64,000 nucleotides of DNA from an uncultured Odoribacter sp. (GTDB lineage Bacteria > Bacteroidota > Bacteroidia > Bacteroidales > Marinifilaceae), in NCBI GenBank assembly GCA_900541415.1, contig UQJP01000014.1:1-64000 (forward strand), written 5' to 3'. Shown here one piece after another: positions 61,460 to 64,000 of the stretch; the stretch's first letter is position 1, and each line of letters starts with the position of its first letter. Below the pieces are notes generated by a model. It made no database searches, was not told the DNA's origin, and saw only the letters and a program-made list of their open reading frames with translations. A program made the translations under genes and the position numbers.

Positions 61460-62347
61460 ATGAGAGTTTTGAAAAAAGTAATCAGAAAAAAGTTAATACA
61501 TCGCTGGAATATAGGATTTATTGAAGGTGATGTCAATATTATGCTAAGGCAGAAGACTTGGAACATTCGTTGGTTAAAACATTCTTATAAAGATCGTTGG
61601 TTTGCCGATCCTTTTATTTTATCGATTACAGATTCGGAAATAGAAGTATTGGTCGAGGAGTTTTATGATCCAATAGATAGGGGGCGTATTTCTAAACTTA
61701 TAATAGATAAGAATTCCTATCAATTGAAAAAGTGTATTCCTATTCTTGAGTTGGATACACATCTTTCTTTTCCTGTTATTTTTCAGAGAGATAATGAGAT
61801 TTATATCTACCCTGAAAGTTCGCGAAGCCAACAGTTGGTTTTATATCGCTACCATCGTGAAACAGAAACAGTCGAATCGGTGAAAGTGTTAAGTCATCAA
61901 CCTTTAACGGATGCGACGATAACCACGTTATTCGGTTCTCCTTATTTATTTTCTACAAGTATGCCGGAGCCTAATAAAAATATCTTACATATTTATCGTG
62001 CTGATGAATGGGACGGGAATTATGTATTGGAACAGACGGTGAAATTTCAGGATAATACGGCCCGTAATGCCGGGGAGATATTTAAAATAGGTAATCGTCT
62101 CATTCGTCCTGCCCAAGATTGTAACGATGCTTATGGGCATGGAATTATATTTCAGGAAGTCTTTTTTCAGGAAGGGGAATTTTCTTTTCAGGAGTTGATT
62201 CGTTATTATCCTACTTCTTGGCGGTATAATCTTGGGATGCATACTTTTAATATAAAGGAAAATATAGCTGTTGTGGACGGCCGCGGTTATCGAAATCCTG
62301 TGTTTGGACATTTCATAGACAAAATTCGTAAGATTTTACACGTTTAA
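61460..62347 (+). CDS. Beta-propeller glycan enzyme-like protein (GH43-like / GINT1 N-terminal type)
   Basis: 295 residues. Pattern DRWFADPFILSITDSEIEVL, then VEEFYDPIDRGRISKLII, HLSFPVIFQRDNEIYIYPES and RYNLGMHTFNIKENIAVVDG gives five blades like those of GH43-type propellers; the same fold is found as an N-terminal domain of inositolphosphorylceramide glucosaminyltransferases and as stand-alone proteins in surface polysaccharide loci. There is no signal peptide, so it acts in the cytosol, probably in assembly of the polysaccharide rather than its breakdown. Three bases separate it from the next gene. Confidence 0.75.
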   Translation: MRVLKKVIRKKLIHRWNIGFIEGDVNIMLRQKTWNIRWLKHSYKDRWFADPFILSITDSEIEVLVEEFYDPIDRGRISKLIIDKNSYQLKKCIPILELDTHLSFPVIFQRDNEIYIYPESSRSQQLVLYRYHRETETVESVKVLSHQPLTDATITTLFGSPYLFSTSMPEPNKNILHIYRADEWDGNYVLEQTVKFQDNTARNAGEIFKIGNRLIRPAQDCNDAYGHGIIFQEVFFQEGEFSFQELIRYYPTSWRYNLGMHTFNIKENIAVVDGRGYRNPVFGHFIDKIRKILHV

Positions 62348-62350
62348 AAG

Positions 62351-63427
62351 ATGAGGTTATTATTTTATATAACAAGTTTAAGAGGCGGAGGGGCGGAGAG
62401 GGTGATGTCGATATTGTGTAATAAGTTTGTAGAGAAAGGGTACGAGGTTTATATTGCTACCAATACAAAGCAGAATTTTGTGTATGAACTTGATAAAAGA
62501 ATACATGTTGTTTCATTGTATCCTGAAAATTATGAGAAATTACCAAAAATTTACCGGCTTTTAAAATTTTATAGTTTAGTGAGATCTATTGCCCGGCAGA
62601 TCAAGCCGGATATTATTGTTTCTTTTGCACATAATGTATGTTTGGCAGTTGTCGGCTTATCGATTCCGGTGATTCAGTCGGAACATACCACTTTTGCAAG
62701 GAAAGTTTCCCGTAAATTCGATTTTGAAAGATTATATATAAATAAGCTGGCAACTAAAGTAACGGTATTAACGCAATATGATTATAATTTAATAGGGAAA
62801 TGTCTACCACAAAAGGTTATCATGCCGAATCCTTTGACATTTCATCCGTTATCTGCAGTTCCTGCTAAAAATAAAGTAATTCTGGCGGCCGGACGATTAG
62901 ATATTTGGAAAATAAAGGGATTCGATACTTTAATAAAAACCTGGAGTTTAATTGCAGATCGATATCCTGATTGGCAGGTGGAGATTGCGGGGACCGGAAA
63001 AGAAGAGAATTTAAATAAATTAAAAGCATTGGCAGAGAAATTAGGGGTTGTAAATTCAGTACATTTCTTAGGGTTTCGTTCCGATGTTGATAAATTAATG
63101 CGAGATAGTTCTATTTTTGTTTTAACCTCTCGATATGAGGGATTTGGAATGGTTTTACTTGAGGCGATGTCTCAGGGATGTACTTGTGTCAGTTTTGATT
63201 GTATGACTGGACCTCGTGAAATAATTACTCATAATTGGGACGGACTTTTGGTATCGAATCAAAGTGAGGAGAAAATGTCAGGAACTTTATCACTTTTGAT
63301 CGAGAATGAAAAACTTAGATACGAATTAGCAGATCATGCACTTCAAACCGTTAGACATTATATGCCTGATACTATTGTAGAGCGTTGGGACGGTTTGTTT
63401 GAGGAATTATTAAATAGAAAAAAATGA
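62351..63427 (+). CDS. GT4-family glycosyltransferase
   Basis: 358 residues, GT-B fold. N-terminal LLFYITSLRGGGAERVMSIL is the glycine loop of GT4 enzymes; the donor domain shows KVILAAGRLDIWKIKGFDTL, VEIAGTGKEENLNKLKAL, VHFLGFRSDV and VLTSRYEGFGMVLLEAMSQG with the E-x7-E motif. It resembles N-acetylgalactosamine or hexosyl transferases of O-antigen clusters. Its stop overlaps the acetyltransferase start (ATGA), so the two are co-translated. Confidence 0.9.
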   Translation: MRLLFYITSLRGGGAERVMSILCNKFVEKGYEVYIATNTKQNFVYELDKRIHVVSLYPENYEKLPKIYRLLKFYSLVRSIARQIKPDIIVSFAHNVCLAVVGLSIPVIQSEHTTFARKVSRKFDFERLYINKLATKVTVLTQYDYNLIGKCLPQKVIMPNPLTFHPLSAVPAKNKVILAAGRLDIWKIKGFDTLIKTWSLIADRYPDWQVEIAGTGKEENLNKLKALAEKLGVVNSVHFLGFRSDVDKLMRDSSIFVLTSRYEGFGMVLLEAMSQGCTCVSFDCMTGPREIITHNWDGLLVSNQSEEKMSGTLSLLIENEKLRYELADHALQTVRHYMPDTIVERWDGLFEELLNRKK

Positions 63428-63939
63428 TAAAGCGAATATTACTTTATTTAAGACGTAGATTTTTATCGGCAGAAGAATATGCTCGTCTGATAGGAGTGAA
63501 TATTGGAGAGAATAATTGGATTGATACAAAAAATTGGGGAGCAGAACCGTATTTAATAACCATTGGAAATCATTGTCAGATCACCCGGGGGGTCTATTTT
63601 CACACTCACGGAGGAGTTCAGGTATTAAGAAGAAAATATCCTGATTTTGATGTTTTTGGAAAAATAATTGTTGGTGATTACGTTTATATCGGAACCGGGG
63701 CTCAAATTCTTCCCGGTGTTACAATTGGTGATGGTGCTCTTATTGCAGCAGGTGCCATTGTTACGAAATCGGTTCCTGCCAATATGATCGTTGGGGGAAA
63801 TCCTGCCAAAGTTATTGGGGATACTGATCATTTTTTAGAAAAGATGTTGCCTTATAATGTCAAATCCAAGTTCTTATCTGCTAAGGAAAAAAAGAAATTA
63901 CTATTATCTCTTGATGATAAATATTTTATTCACAAATAG
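63424..63939 (+). CDS. Hexapeptide-repeat O-acetyltransferase
   Basis: 171 residues. Left-handed beta-helix repeats occur as LITIGNHCQITRGVYFHTHG, then GKIIVGDYVYIGTGAQILPG and VTIGDGALIAAGAIVTKSVP, ending ANMIVGGNPAKVIGD, the maltose/galactoside acetyltransferase-like signature. His in FHTHGG is the likely catalytic base. It probably acetylates a sugar of the surface polysaccharide using acetyl-CoA. It overlaps the GT4 gene by 4 bases. The remaining 61 bases of the window hold no start of a gene I can support. Confidence 0.88.
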   Translation: MIKRILLYLRRRFLSAEEYARLIGVNIGENNWIDTKNWGAEPYLITIGNHCQITRGVYFHTHGGVQVLRRKYPDFDVFGKIIVGDYVYIGTGAQILPGVTIGDGALIAAGAIVTKSVPANMIVGGNPAKVIGDTDHFLEKMLPYNVKSKFLSAKEKKKLLLSLDDKYFIHK

Positions 63940-64000
63940 ATATTTGTTATAGCCTCGTTAGAAGGAAAGAGAAATATTGAATGCTTTTCTGTTTTTTAAT

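Overview
The window looks like a chromosomal segment of a Bacteroidales bacterium. The signs are a complete Mfa/Fim-type fimbrial locus (DUF3575, DUF3868/OmpA, fimbrillin, FimB/Mfa2, DUF4906 tip), an LruC-domain lipoprotein, a GSCFA protein, many lipoprotein signal peptides ending in a Cys, and many promoter boxes of the Bacteroidetes type (TAnnTTTG, sometimes with TTTG about 20 bases upstream). I would lean to an Odoribacteraceae-like lineage, but the sequence alone does not settle this.

Layout. 1-10,064: the end of a phage-type tail/receptor-binding operon (two large fibre proteins with related N-termini, a tail-collar protein, an S74 chaperone fibre, small structural proteins and a GalNAc-transferase-like GT2 enzyme), closed by a strong terminator. 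10,228-20,647: LruC lipoprotein, HAD phosphatase, ArsC/Spx-like protein, then a five-gene leftward fimbrial operon with a 12-bp stem between the major fimbrillin and the accessory subunits. 21,281-33,499: housekeeping and accessory genes (SBF-like transporter, PAS histidine kinase, DUF5131, an AT-rich 1.4-kb insert with an XRE regulator and an RsbW-like ATPase between 21-bp direct repeats, GNAT acetyltransferases, PoxB, a secreted HExxH metallopeptidase, a POT/MFS transporter). 33,500-38,842: an AT-rich accessory stretch with an inverted-repeat element, a gene fragment, a lipoprotein and an orphan 1094-residue phage-structural-like protein. 39,056-41,869: uracil-DNA-glycosylase-fold protein and a transglutaminase lipoprotein.

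42,176-52,859 is the most unusual part: a rightward cluster of five genes coding for a SIR2-TIR protein, a 1524-residue membrane-anchored STAND NTPase with a YD-like/MORN/PDZ-like C-terminal half, a secreted Sel1-repeat protein, a three-TM protein with two TrkA_N-type Rossmann domains and a C-terminal RyR domain, and a secreted helical protein. The architecture suggests a signal-relay or conflict system in which a NAD-consuming TIR enzyme is coupled to an envelope sensor and an ion-channel-like membrane protein. That function is inference.

52,873-57,885: CbpM/CbpA chaperone pair, MntP Mn exporter, GSCFA, a SPOR-like protein and an L-cysteine desulfidase. 57,886-64,000: a 790-bp leader with palindromes and a GC-rich, strongly structured tRNA-like RNA candidate, followed by the start of an AT-rich surface polysaccharide cluster (flippase, two GT4 glycosyltransferases, a beta-propeller glycan enzyme, an acetyltransferase). 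No rRNA, canonical tRNA, CRISPR array, transposase or integrase was seen.
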